From positions 1,860,001-1,924,000 of the forward strand of contig OZ238266.1 of the NCBI GenBank assembly GCA_965178655.1: a stretch of 64,000 nucleotides of DNA, read 5' to 3'. The translations under genes were made by a program, and so were the position numbers. The stretch is from GCA-2733415 sp965178655. Lineage in GTDB: Bacteria > Bacteroidota > Bacteroidia > Flavobacteriales > Flavobacteriaceae. Of this stretch, positions 33,837-42,763 are shown piece by piece. How positions within the stretch are numbered: position 1 is the first letter of the stretch; every line of letters starts with the position of its first letter. The notes beneath the pieces were generated by a model. That model saw only the letters and a program-made list of their open reading frames with translations. It did no database searches and was not told where the DNA came from.

Positions 33837-35153
33837 ATGAGCGACATATTAATAACCTTTATCATTGGTATAATATTTGGAGGCCTTGGCTTTTTGATAG
33901 GAAAACACATTGCAGGCCTTAAAAGTAACACTGAAGCCACACGTATAAGCGAACAGTTGTTGCTGCTAGAGAAGCAGCTAGAAAACTTACAAGAGCGTTT
34001 GCAAAAAGAAGACGCAACAATAGAAGCGCTCAGAAAAGAAAAGGAGATTTTATTAATTAATTTAGCAGAGCAAAAAGTAGCTTTTGAAAACTTGAAACTA
34101 AATAGTGATACCCAACAACAGGAAACTGAAAAGTTACAAAAGAAATTTACTACAGAATTTGAGAACTTAGCCAATAAAATTTTAGAGGAAAAAACAACAA
34201 AATTCACAATACAGAACAAAGAAAATATTGCCACAATTTTAAATCCACTAAAAGAAAAAATTGATGGTTTTGAAAAAAAGGTTGAAGACACACATAAAGA
34301 AAGTATTAGCCATCATGCCAGTTTAAAACAGCAAATTTTAGGCTTAAAAGACTTGAATGAGCAAATGAGTAAGGAAGCAGTTAACCTAACAAAAGCTTTA
34401 AAAGGCGATAGTAAAATTCAAGGAGATTGGGGAGAAACACAACTAGAAATTTTATTAGAAAAAGCAAACCTTACCAAAGAGATACACTATACCACACAAG
34501 GCGGGTATAGAGATCATGACGGAAAACTAAAAAAGCCTGATTTTATTATTAATTTACCAGATGATAGACATTTAATTATTGATTCTAAGGTATCCTTAAC
34601 CGCATATGAATCTTACGCTAATGCTGAAAATACAGTTGAAAAAGAAGCGCATTTAAAGAAGCATATGGAGAGTATGCGTAAGCATTTTAAGGACTTAAGT
34701 AGTAAAAAATATGCCAGTTTATACGAGATTAATTCTCCAGACTATGTTTTAATGTTTGTGCCTATTGAGCCAGCTTTAATGGTAGCCTTAAACAAAACAA
34801 ACGATTTGTATTTAGAAGCTTTAGATAAGAATATTGTACTGGTATCAACCTCTACATTGCTAGCTACTTTAAGTACAATAGCATCTATGTGGCGACAAGA
34901 AAACCAAAAGAAAAATGTACTAGCTATTGCAGAGCAGGCTGGTAGATTGTATGATCAATTTGTAAACCTAACAGAAGATTTAATTAAAGTAGGGAATCAG
35001 TTAAAAACAGTTCAAGGAAGTTATGATTCTTCTATGAAAAAATTAACAGGAAAAGGAAACCTAGTTACTAAAGTGGAAAAAATTAAAAAACTAGGTGCAA
35101 AAGCAAATAAAAGTATAAATAAAAACCTGTTAGATAGGGCCTTAGGAGAATAG
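33837..35153 (+). CDS. rmuC: DNA recombination protein RmuC
   Basis: 438 residues. An N-terminal membrane helix (about 3-22, LITFIIGIIFGGLGFLIG) is followed by a long coiled coil (about 30-175, rich in E, K, Q and L) and the nuclease-like RmuC domain (about 195-370) with GDWGETQLEILLEKANL, KKPDFIINLPDDRHLIIDSKVSLTAY and YVLMFVPIEPAL. The D-x-x and D-S-K pattern is that of a PD-(D/E)xK-like fold. RmuC limits recombination at inverted repeats. It is a single-gene unit whose 3' end faces the DUF4369 gene. Confidence 0.93.
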   Translation: MSDILITFIIGIIFGGLGFLIGKHIAGLKSNTEATRISEQLLLLEKQLENLQERLQKEDATIEALRKEKEILLINLAEQKVAFENLKLNSDTQQQETEKLQKKFTTEFENLANKILEEKTTKFTIQNKENIATILNPLKEKIDGFEKKVEDTHKESISHHASLKQQILGLKDLNEQMSKEAVNLTKALKGDSKIQGDWGETQLEILLEKANLTKEIHYTTQGGYRDHDGKLKKPDFIINLPDDRHLIIDSKVSLTAYESYANAENTVEKEAHLKKHMESMRKHFKDLSSKKYASLYEINSPDYVLMFVPIEPALMVALNKTNDLYLEALDKNIVLVSTSTLLATLSTIASMWRQENQKKNVLAIAEQAGRLYDQFVNLTEDLIKVGNQLKTVQGSYDSSMKKLTGKGNLVTKVEKIKKLGAKANKSINKNLLDRALGE

Positions 35154-35159
35154 TAATCT

Positions 35160-35369
35160 TTATACTAGGATAAGAAGTGCTTGTTGTTTTAGTAATTAAT
35201 TATACACGACTTAAAGTTACATTTTGTTAATTGCTCCTCTGCCGTTGGTTACACTTCTACAGGTTACACCCTGGGTTTATCGAAGGGCTCATTACAGGAA
35301 GACGAGCGGGGCGGTTTTTTTTTGCGGGCTTTAATATTTACTAACGACTTTTAGGTGTTACAGTACGGC
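35160..35369. other. Unassigned intergenic stretch with local GC rise
   Basis: Between the convergent rmuC and DUF4369 genes lies about 210 bp without an open frame of note. Positions 35235-35330 are clearly richer in G+C than the surroundings and contain an 8-bp direct repeat GGTTACAC at 35247-35254 and 35262-35269, followed by a run of nine T residues. I see no standard terminator hairpin and no known RNA motif. Confidence 0.4.
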
Positions 35370-36062
35370 CTATTTTCTACTAGCAATGAGCATTGCTAAT
35401 TCTTTACCATAAATGGTGTTTTTTGCTTTTTTAGATAGTCCGTTATAAATAGAATCTAAATAAATGGGATTGGCTTCTGCTATTTCGCGAGCGCCAATAT
35501 AAGCAGCAACACTACTTCGTTTATGTTGTAACGCAAACTGAATAGCTCTGTGGTACTTGGCTTTTGTTAGTTGCATTAATTCTTTATCTAAACGCACAAT
35601 ATCGTCTTCGTTATTATTGGCTTGTGCTTGAATAAAAGCCATATTTGTTTTTATGAGTTTCTGGTTAACATGAGATAATGAACTTTGGTATTCGTGGTAA
35701 ATCCTGTTATTCTTACTGCCCTCTATAATAACTTTTCCGTTTAACTTATTTAAGTGTGTGTTTAGATTTAGTGTGCCTTTTTCTCCAAAAAATGTTAAGC
35801 GGTCATTATAGTCGTTACCATCTACTTTATCTACATAAATATAAAATAATTCTGGAGCAGTAATGGTGCTACTTAGCACAAAAGAGTCTGTGCCGTTTAG
35901 TACAACAGAGTCAAGGTTTATTAAGCTATCGTTACTTATTTTCTGTAAATAAACTGTTCCTTTTTTTAAACCGGTAATAGTGGCTTCAATGCGCATTTCG
36001 TGTTCGTTTTTACAAGAAATAGTACTGATGGCTATAATGATAAGGAGCGCTAATTTTTTCAT
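35370..36062 (-). CDS. DUF4369 family lipoprotein
   Basis: 230 residues. The signal peptide ends LIIIAISTISC, a lipobox. The DUF4369 domain (about 25-120) has the typical start MRIEATITGLKKGTVYLQKI, then SLINLDSVVLNGTDSFVL and PELFYIYVDK. This domain usually precedes a thioredoxin/AhpC fold, but the C-terminal half here is helical and lacks a C-x-x-C motif, so it is a stand-alone member. Function is unknown. It is a single minus-strand gene 51 bp downstream of the DUF819 gene. Confidence 0.85.
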   Translation of the reverse strand: MKKLALLIIIAISTISCKNEHEMRIEATITGLKKGTVYLQKISNDSLINLDSVVLNGTDSFVLSSTITAPELFYIYVDKVDGNDYNDRLTFFGEKGTLNLNTHLNKLNGKVIIEGSKNNRIYHEYQSSLSHVNQKLIKTNMAFIQAQANNNEDDIVRLDKELMQLTKAKYHRAIQFALQHKRSSVAAYIGAREIAEANPIYLDSIYNGLSKKAKNTIYGKELAMLIASRK

Positions 36063-36113
36063 TTAAAAAAGTTTTAGATATAGATACAAATATGCAATTA
36101 TTTTTAATTGTTT

Positions 36114-37427
36114 TTATCCTGAAACAGCAACAATTTCCATTAAAATAGTACAGCCAATTGCTGCAAGGGTACCAATTGCATATCCAACAACAGCTAGTAA
36201 TACACCAACCGTTGCTAATGATGGGTGAAATGCAGCTGCTACAATAGGAGCAGAGGCAGCGCCACCAACATTTGCTTGACTTCCAACTGCTAAAAAGAAA
36301 TAAGGAGCCTTAATTAGTTTGGCCATTAAAATTAATATAATTGCATGTATGCTCATCCAAATAATACCAATAAAAATTAGTTTTGGATTGTCTAAAATCA
36401 TAGATAAGTCCATTTTCATACCAATAGATGCTACAAGAATGTAAATAAAAACACTTCCAAATTTACTGGCACCAGCGCCTTCGTAATTTTTTGCTTTTGT
36501 AAATGATAATCCAATAGCAATAAGTGTGGCAATAGAAATCATCCAAAAGAAGCTAGACCCCAAAAAGGTAAGCATGTTTCGGGTAAATGCAGACTCAATA
36601 GTAGCTACAAAATTACCACATAGCGGTGCTAAATACCCCGACCCAAAATGTGCAAGACTAACCGCTCCAAAGGCAATAGCTCCCATAATAACCATATCGG
36701 TAACTGAAGGATTTCTAGAAACGCTATTAGTAAAAGTAGACATTTTTTCTTTTAATGCCTCAATAGATGAGGTGTCGGCATTAAGCCATTTGTTTATTTT
36801 TTTAGATTTTCCGATACCAATTAATAAAATAGCCATCCATAGGTTGGCAACAACAATATCTACAAACACCATTCCGCCATATAGCTTTTGGTTATAGCCG
36901 TAAATTTCAAGCATAGCCGTTTGGTTGGCACCACCACCAATCCAACTTCCTGCAAGGGTAGAGAGTCCTCTCCATACAGCATCTGCGCCAACGCCACCAA
37001 CTGCTTCTGGAAACACCATTGCTACTAATAATATAGCAATAGGGCCGCCAATAACAATACCAACGGTACCGGTAAGAAACATGACTAAAGCACGCCATCC
37101 GAGGTTAAATACTGCTTTTAAATCAATGCTTAAGGTCATTAGTACTAATGCAGCAGGTAATAAAAATCGACTTGAAATATAGTATAAGTTTGAGCTGTGT
37201 TGTACAATTTCTCCTTTATCTGAAGTTGTCTCCCATTCTGGAGATATAAGTCCTAAGGTTGTCCATAAGGCAGGAATCATATAGGCCATAAATAAGCCAG
37301 GAACTATTTTATAAAATTTACTCCAAAAACCAGTTGTTTTTGATTCGGTATAAAAAATGAAACCCAAAGAGAGCATTAGTACTCCAAATACTGTGGTGTC
37401 ATTTGTTAAAAAAGGGATGTGACTCAT
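36114..37427 (-). CDS. DUF819 family integral membrane protein
   Basis: 437 residues with about 11-12 hydrophobic helices. The DUF819 (YjcL-like) pattern is seen in GLFMAYMIPALWTTLGLI, the glycine-rich GGVGADAVWRGLSTLAGSWIGGGANQTAM re-entrant-like stretch, and SQANVGGAASAPIVAAAFHPSLATVGVL near the end. The fold is like that of anion/carboxylate permeases, and inverted halves are suggested by the two glycine-rich loops. The transported substrate is unknown. It is a single-gene unit. Confidence 0.88.
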   Translation of the reverse strand: MSHIPFLTNDTTVFGVLMLSLGFIFYTESKTTGFWSKFYKIVPGLFMAYMIPALWTTLGLISPEWETTSDKGEIVQHSSNLYYISSRFLLPAALVLMTLSIDLKAVFNLGWRALVMFLTGTVGIVIGGPIAILLVAMVFPEAVGGVGADAVWRGLSTLAGSWIGGGANQTAMLEIYGYNQKLYGGMVFVDIVVANLWMAILLIGIGKSKKINKWLNADTSSIEALKEKMSTFTNSVSRNPSVTDMVIMGAIAFGAVSLAHFGSGYLAPLCGNFVATIESAFTRNMLTFLGSSFFWMISIATLIAIGLSFTKAKNYEGAGASKFGSVFIYILVASIGMKMDLSMILDNPKLIFIGIIWMSIHAIILILMAKLIKAPYFFLAVGSQANVGGAASAPIVAAAFHPSLATVGVLLAVVGYAIGTLAAIGCTILMEIVAVSG

Positions 37428-37547
37428 AATTAAAATTAAATTTGATACTGCGCAAAGTACAAAAATAAAATGGTAGAATACAATTTTATAACACCGTGTA
37501 AAAAGATAAAGCTTATTGTTTTAAGCTTGTTCAACTATTTGAGAGAA

Positions 37548-38438
37548 TTATTGATTGGAATACTTTAAAGTTCTTTTGTGTTCTCGGTTTAGGTAATTAT
37601 TAAATTTTGAAGGTATTTCAATATGATAACTACATTGTTTGTTGTTAATAGGATGTGTAAAATGAATTGCTGTGGCTGCTAAAAAGAGTCCTTTGTGCAT
37701 CATGATATTGTTTGAGGCATATAGTTTGTCGCCCACAATAGGGTGTCCTAATTCTGAAAGATGAATGCGTAATTGGTGTGTTCGTCCTGTTTTGGGGTGT
37801 AATTTTACTAAAGACAGATAATTGTTTTGCAATGCGGTTATTTGTCGTACGGTTTCAAAAAGGGTTGTAGCTTCTTGTGAGTTTACAGGAGTGTTGATTA
37901 CTCCTTTCTTTTGAATGCTTCCTACAACAACTGCATGGTATTCTTTTTTAATACTTTTTGCTTCAAATTGCTTATGTAAGTGTATTTGTGCAGTCTTGGT
38001 TTTTGCAATGAGTAATATGCCACTAGTAGGGTTGTCTAGACGATGCACAGGTTTAGGAAAGTTTAAAGCGTCGGACTTTTGAGACTCTGTTAAATTAAAT
38101 GGTAGTGCATTTTCAATAGTTTTATAATAATTACCATTGGTAGGAAACCCCGCAGGTTTATTAATAACGGCTATATCGTTATCTTGAAAAATAACAGTTA
38201 GCTGTAGTTGAAATATTTTTTTAGGATTAGTATTGTGTGCAATTAACTCAATACATTGTCCGGCTTTAATCCAGTTGCTTGTTTGTGCTACTTGCTGATT
38301 AATTAAAAGGCTGTTTTTTGCAATTGCTTTTTTAACGGCACTTCTACTTTGCAGTTTCTCAAATACAGTACCTGCATATTCTTGTAATCGAATATGATAG
38401 TCTCCAGGAGGTACAATATGTTTTTCGAGAATAATCAT
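37548..38438 (-). CDS. RluA-family pseudouridine synthase
   Basis: 296 residues. An S4-like N-terminal RNA-binding part (about 15-75) precedes the catalytic domain, where VHRLDNPTSGILLIAKT carries the catalytic Asp in the R-L-D motif, and LHPKTGRTHQLRIHLSELGHPIVGDKLY is the family's second signature. It isomerises specific uridines in rRNA or tRNA; the site cannot be named. The ATG at 38436-38438 follows directly on the eight-T tail of the purA-side terminator, leaving no room for a conventional leader. It would be translated after read-through or from a leaderless start. Confidence 0.88.
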   Translation of the reverse strand: MIILEKHIVPPGDYHIRLQEYAGTVFEKLQSRSAVKKAIAKNSLLINQQVAQTSNWIKAGQCIELIAHNTNPKKIFQLQLTVIFQDNDIAVINKPAGFPTNGNYYKTIENALPFNLTESQKSDALNFPKPVHRLDNPTSGILLIAKTKTAQIHLHKQFEAKSIKKEYHAVVVGSIQKKGVINTPVNSQEATTLFETVRQITALQNNYLSLVKLHPKTGRTHQLRIHLSELGHPIVGDKLYASNNIMMHKGLFLAATAIHFTHPINNKQCSYHIEIPSKFNNYLNREHKRTLKYSNQ

Positions 38439-38442
38439 AAAA

Positions 38443-38467
38443 AAAACCTCTCAAGAAGAGAGGTTTT
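38443..38467 (-). terminator. Terminator after purA, touching the next start codon
   Basis: A perfect 10-bp stem (AAAACCTCTC / GAGAGGTTTT) with a 5-nt loop and an eight-U tail on the minus strand. The tail is immediately followed by the ATG of the RluA-family gene. Confidence 0.85.
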
Positions 38468-38474
38468 AAGTGTT

Positions 38475-39746
38475 TTATCTGTGTATTGTTTGAGTTCTGT
38501 CTGGTCCAACAGAAACAATTTTGATTGGGATTTCTAACTCAGCTTCTAAAAAGGCAATGTAATCATTTAACTCTTTAGGAAACTGACTCGCTTCAGTCAT
38601 AGCAGTTAAGTCTTCTGACCAGCAGTTAAACTTGCTATATATTGGCGTTACATTTTCCGGTTCAATATTGTATGGTAAATGTGTAATAGTTTCTCCTTTG
38701 TATTTGTATGCAGTACATACTTCAAGGCTGTCAAATCCAGAAAGTACATCTCCCTTCATCATCATTAATTGGGTTACGCCATTTACTTGACAAGCGTATT
38801 TTAACGCTACTAAGTCTAACCAACCACAACGTCTAGGGCGTCCGGTAACTGCTCCAAATTCACGACCAATTTTAGCCATTTCAAGACCAGTGTCATTAAA
38901 TAATTCAGTAGGGAATGGTCCAGATCCTACACGAGTAGTATAGGCTTTAAATATTCCGTAAACATCATTAATTTTGTTTGGGGCAACACCTAATCCAGTA
39001 CATGCTCCAGAAGCAGTTGTGTTAGATGAGGTTACAAACGGATATGTTCCAAAGTCAATATCAAGTAATGACCCTTGTGCACCTTCAGCAAGAATTGTTT
39101 TACCTGCTTTTAAAGCTTGGTTTAAATACTCTTCACTATCAATAAATTGTAATTCTTTTAAGGTTTCTACAGCTGTAAAAAACTCAGCTTCCATTTCTGC
39201 TAAATTGTATTCTAAGTCAATATCATAAAAGTTAATCATTGCTTCATGCTTGTTGGCTAGTGCTCTGTATTTTTCTTTCCAGTTGTTTAGCTCTAAGTCA
39301 CCAATACGAATTCCGTTTCTTCCGGTTTTATCCATGTATGTTGGTCCAATACCTTTTAGAGTAGAACCAATTTTGGCTTTCCCTTTAGATGCTTCAGAAG
39401 CCGCATCTAGTAAGCGGTGTGTTGGTAAAATAACATGTGCTTTTCTAGAAATAATTAATTTAGCTTTATAATCAATATCAAATTGGTCTAAACCTTTTAA
39501 TTCTTGTACAAAAACAACTGGGTCAATAACTACACCGTTACCAATTACGTTCATTGCTTTTTTATGAAAAATTCCTGAAGGAATTGTTCTTAAAACGTGC
39601 TTTATGCCATCAAATTCTAAGGTGTGCCCTGCGTTAGGACCTCCTTGAAAACGTGCTATAATGTCGTAATCAGCGGTTAGTACATCGACGATTTTTCCTT
39701 TTCCTTCGTCTCCCCATTGTAAACCTAGTAGTAAATCTACTGCCAT
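38475..39746 (-). CDS. purA: Adenylosuccinate synthetase
   Basis: 423 residues, normal length. It makes adenylosuccinate from IMP, aspartate and GTP in AMP biosynthesis. Motifs: the P-loop LLLGLQWGDEGKGKIVD, FQGGPNAGHTLEF, GNGVVIDPVVF, STLKGIGPTYMDKTGRNG, LAEGAQGSLLDIDFGTYPFVTSSN and TGRPRRCGWLDLVALKYA. All catalytic segments are intact. The gene follows fur by 21 bp on the same strand, the common fur-purA order in this family. A strong terminator follows. Confidence 0.97.
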   Translation of the reverse strand: MAVDLLLGLQWGDEGKGKIVDVLTADYDIIARFQGGPNAGHTLEFDGIKHVLRTIPSGIFHKKAMNVIGNGVVIDPVVFVQELKGLDQFDIDYKAKLIISRKAHVILPTHRLLDAASEASKGKAKIGSTLKGIGPTYMDKTGRNGIRIGDLELNNWKEKYRALANKHEAMINFYDIDLEYNLAEMEAEFFTAVETLKELQFIDSEEYLNQALKAGKTILAEGAQGSLLDIDFGTYPFVTSSNTTASGACTGLGVAPNKINDVYGIFKAYTTRVGSGPFPTELFNDTGLEMAKIGREFGAVTGRPRRCGWLDLVALKYACQVNGVTQLMMMKGDVLSGFDSLEVCTAYKYKGETITHLPYNIEPENVTPIYSKFNCWSEDLTAMTEASQFPKELNDYIAFLEAELEIPIKIVSVGPDRTQTIHR

Positions 39747-39767
39747 TGTATAATATTTAGTGTGTTG

Positions 39768-40211
39768 TTATGATTTTTTTTTAGTCCCGTAAAAATATAA
39801 AGAATGATTGTGTATATCAATATCAAATATATCTTCAATTGTTTTTTTTATTGATTGTATTCGTGGATCACAAAATTCTAAAACATCTCCTGTGTCTGTA
39901 AGTATAATGTGGTCATGATTTTTATCAAAGTACGATTTTTCGTAATGCGCTTGATTATCACCAAACTGATGTTTTCTTACAAGACCGCAATTTAAGAGCA
40001 ATTCAATGGTATTGTATAGTGTAGCACGGCTTACTCGATACTTCTTCATTTTCATCATAATGTATAATGATTCAATGTCGAAATGCTCGTTACTACTGTA
40101 AATCTCATTTAATATTGCATATCGTTCAGGTGTTTTACGATGCCCTTTTTCTTCTAGGTAACCTGTAAAAACAGCTTTAACGATTTCTTGATTGTTGTCT
40201 TTTTCTTCCAT
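39768..40211 (-). CDS. fur: Fur-family transcriptional regulator
   Basis: 147 residues. The winged-helix DNA-binding domain is at about 15-95 (KTPERYAILNEIYSSNEHFDIESLYIMM, VSRATLYNTIELLLNCGLV) and the dimerisation/metal domain contains NHDHIILTDTGDVLEF. The regulatory metal ligands (His, Glu) remain, but the usual C-x-x-C zinc pair in the H-D-H-L-x-C-x-x-C loop is replaced by LTDT and no second C-x-x-C is present. So it is a Fur/PerR-like protein without the structural zinc site. The metal sensed cannot be assigned. It is between rsh and purA, probably co-transcribed with purA. Confidence 0.9.
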   Translation of the reverse strand: MEEKDNNQEIVKAVFTGYLEEKGHRKTPERYAILNEIYSSNEHFDIESLYIMMKMKKYRVSRATLYNTIELLLNCGLVRKHQFGDNQAHYEKSYFDKNHDHIILTDTGDVLEFCDPRIQSIKKTIEDIFDIDIHNHSLYFYGTKKKS

Positions 40212-40232
40212 TATTTAAAAAATTGGAACGGG

Positions 40233-40240
40233 CAAATTTA
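40233..40240 (-). promoter_or_regulatory. -7 promoter box for fur-purA
   Basis: Minus-strand TAAATTTG, an exact TAnnTTTG match, 21 bp upstream of the fur ATG; a TTG lies about 23 bp further upstream. Confidence 0.6.
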
Positions 40241-40343
40241 CAATTATTTATGGCATTATCAATCAATTATTTTTTATAAATGATGTTTAGTTTATTAACA
40301 CTATGTGTATAATGTTTTTTTTGTGTTTATGCCTTTGTTGTTC

Positions 40344-42551
40344 TTAGCTTCGTTTTACTTTATCAACTCCGTTTATTTTAGTAATATTTTGAATTAATTT
40401 GTCAATAGATTTTTTGTTTTTTACAGACACTAAAATTTTACCAATAAATAAGCCATCATTTGTTTCGAAGCTTATTTTTTTCATGTTAACACTCATGTTA
40501 TTTGAAACTATTTTGGTAAGGTTATTAATTAATCCTAATTGGTCAATTCCGGTAATTGTAAGGCTTGAAAAGTATTCTTGCTGAGAAGAGTCAATCCACT
40601 TTGCTTTCATAATACGATACGCATAATTGGCTTGTAGGCTAACAGCATTGGGACAAGTTTTTTTATGAACTTTAATGCCCTCACTTACCGTTATAAATCC
40701 AAAGACCTTATCGCCAGTTATGGGATTACAGCAATTTGCCAATTTGTAATTAAGCTTTTCTTGCTCTTTTCCGAATACTAATAAATCGTAATTTTGTGTA
40801 ATTATGGGCTTGTTAAGTTCTTCGGTAGATTGTTTTTTACGAACCCTCTTTTTAAAGAAATTAATAAAAGAATTGTTTTTGTCTGATGCGTATTCTTTTA
40901 GTCTTTTATTTTCAAGTGTTCCTAAGCCTGCTCTGTAAAATAGATCTAAACTTGTTTTTAAGTTAAAAAATGCGACTAATTCATTAATACTTTCTTCGTT
41001 TAGAGTTATTTTAAGGTGTTTAAGTTTTCGTGCAAGTAATTCTTTTCCATCAGCTGCAACATTTTTTTTATCTTCGTTTAAAGAAGATTTTATTTTTGAT
41101 TTTGCTTTTGAGGTGGTTACATAATCTAACCAGTTTGGACTAGGTTTTACGTTTTCAGCAGTTATGATTTCTACTTGATCACCGCTTTTTAAAATATGAC
41201 TTAGCGGTACTAGTTTTCCGTTTACTTTTGTGCCTTTTGTTTTAAATCCAACCTCTGTGTGCACACTAAAAGAAAAATCTAATGCTGTAGCACCTTTTGG
41301 TAAAGATTTTAAATCTCCTTTAGGAGTGAATACAAAAATTTCTTTGGCGTATAGGTTAAGTTTAAAATTTTCTATAAAATCTACAGCGTTTGTTTCTTGA
41401 TTTTCTAGGGCTTCTTGTAATTTTGCGAGCCATTCATCAAGTCCGCCTTCATTTTTTTGCGAGCCTTGTTTGTATTTGTAGTGTGCTGCATATCCTTTTT
41501 CGGCAATCTCATTCATGCGTTCAGAACGAATCTGTACTTCTACCCATCTGCCTTTTGGCCCCATTACAGTAATATGAAGTGCTTCATATCCGGTAGATTT
41601 TGGAGATGAAATCCAGTCTCGCAATCTAACGGGGTTTGGACGATAATAATCTGTAACAATAGAATATATTTTCCAGGCAATAAATTTTTCTTGGGCTTGA
41701 GTGCATTTATATATAATACGCACTGCAAATTTATCATAGACTTCTTCAAAACGAACAAGTTGTTTGTTCATTTTTTTATGAATTGAAAAAATAGATTTTG
41801 GACGTCCCTTTATTTCATAACTAATTTTTTCGGAATCTAATTTATTTTTCAGGGAGTCATTAAAAATAGTAATGTACTCTTGTTGCTCCTCTTTAGATTC
41901 TTCTGTTTTTTCAAGAATATTATTGTAGGCGTCTGGATTAGTGTATTTTAAGCTAAGGTCTTCTAGCTCGGTTTTAATATTATATAAACCCATTCTGTGC
42001 GCTAATGGCGCATAGATATACAGTGTTTCTGAAGCAATTTTTTCTTGTTTATATGCAGGCATTGATGCCATTGTTTGCATATTATGTAGTCTGTCGGCAA
42101 TTTTAATAATAATTACACGTACATCATCATGCAATGTGAGCAACATTTTCCTGAAGTTCTCAGCTTGTAAAGACACATCTGTATCCTTTTTTAGTTGAGA
42201 TATTTTTGTTAAACCACTAACAATTCTCGCAATAGTTTTACCAAATAACCGCTCCATGTCTTCATGGGTATAGTCGCTATCTTCTACAACATCGTGTAAT
42301 AATGCTGCAGCTATGGAGGTGGCGTCTAGCCCAATTTCTGCCGCTACAATCTTTGCAACCGCAATAGGGTGAAAAATATAAGCCTCTCCACTTTTTCTGC
42401 GTTGAGGTTTATGTGCGTCTACAGCAGTATTAAAAGCCAATCGAATTAATTTCTTATCATCTTCCGTAAGCGATTGGTAGCTTATCTTTAATAAGTTACG
42501 ATACTCGTTAGCTATGGCTGTATTTTCTTGTTCTAATTCTGCCTCTGTCAT
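40344..42551 (-). CDS. Bifunctional (p)ppGpp synthetase/hydrolase (RelA/SpoT family)
   Basis: 735 residues, long Rsh type. The HD hydrolase domain (about 40-190) is intact with YIFHPIAVAKIV and ALLHDVVEDSDY. The synthetase domain (about 240-365) shows YDKFAVRIIY, STGYEALHITVMGP, WVEVQIRSERMNEIAEKGYAAHYKYK with the conserved Glu. A TGS domain (about 405-465, EIFVFTPKGDLKSLPKGATALDF), the zinc-finger-like LANCCNPITGDKVFGF and a C-terminal ACT domain follow. It makes and degrades the stringent-response alarmone. It is upstream of fur. A one-mismatch -7 box (TATCTTAG) lies at 42556-42563. Confidence 0.95.
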   Translation of the reverse strand: MTEAELEQENTAIANEYRNLLKISYQSLTEDDKKLIRLAFNTAVDAHKPQRRKSGEAYIFHPIAVAKIVAAEIGLDATSIAAALLHDVVEDSDYTHEDMERLFGKTIARIVSGLTKISQLKKDTDVSLQAENFRKMLLTLHDDVRVIIIKIADRLHNMQTMASMPAYKQEKIASETLYIYAPLAHRMGLYNIKTELEDLSLKYTNPDAYNNILEKTEESKEEQQEYITIFNDSLKNKLDSEKISYEIKGRPKSIFSIHKKMNKQLVRFEEVYDKFAVRIIYKCTQAQEKFIAWKIYSIVTDYYRPNPVRLRDWISSPKSTGYEALHITVMGPKGRWVEVQIRSERMNEIAEKGYAAHYKYKQGSQKNEGGLDEWLAKLQEALENQETNAVDFIENFKLNLYAKEIFVFTPKGDLKSLPKGATALDFSFSVHTEVGFKTKGTKVNGKLVPLSHILKSGDQVEIITAENVKPSPNWLDYVTTSKAKSKIKSSLNEDKKNVAADGKELLARKLKHLKITLNEESINELVAFFNLKTSLDLFYRAGLGTLENKRLKEYASDKNNSFINFFKKRVRKKQSTEELNKPIITQNYDLLVFGKEQEKLNYKLANCCNPITGDKVFGFITVSEGIKVHKKTCPNAVSLQANYAYRIMKAKWIDSSQQEYFSSLTITGIDQLGLINNLTKIVSNNMSVNMKKISFETNDGLFIGKILVSVKNKKSIDKLIQNITKINGVDKVKRS

Positions 42552-42630
42552 AAATCTAAGATAGCATAACTATGGCAGTCTCACAACATTTTTATAGTAA
42601 GTATTTAAAGCTTGCCGAAAAAAATCGATG

Positions 42631-42638
42631 TATATTTG
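42631..42638 (+). promoter_or_regulatory. -7 promoter box with a long leader before the DEAD-box gene
   Basis: TATATTTG matches TAnnTTTG with a TTG 16 bp upstream. It is 125 bp before the helicase ATG at 42764, leaving a leader of about 120 nt, unusually long for this genome. Confidence 0.5.
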
Positions 42639-42763
42639 CCGCAGCTATTAGAACGTGTTAATAGTAGGGGGTGATTACAGATAAAACTTTCCTTAAAACA
42701 AAATTGCTTTTTTAAAGCAGGCCGCAAACTTATAGGTAGCGGTTATTGATTAAAAATATAAAT

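Noticed and set aside
36907..37182. Short antisense frames within the DUF819 gene
   Set aside because: Overlapping frames created by the glycine-rich coding sequence; no promoter or start evidence.
37500..37530. AAGCTT inverted pair after the DUF819 gene start as a terminator
   Set aside because: The arms are only about 7 bp with mismatches and no T run follows.
42746..42763. TTG start extending the RhlE-like helicase
   Set aside because: The ATG at 42764 gives the conserved DEAD-box N-terminus and no ribosome-binding sequence supports the earlier codon.
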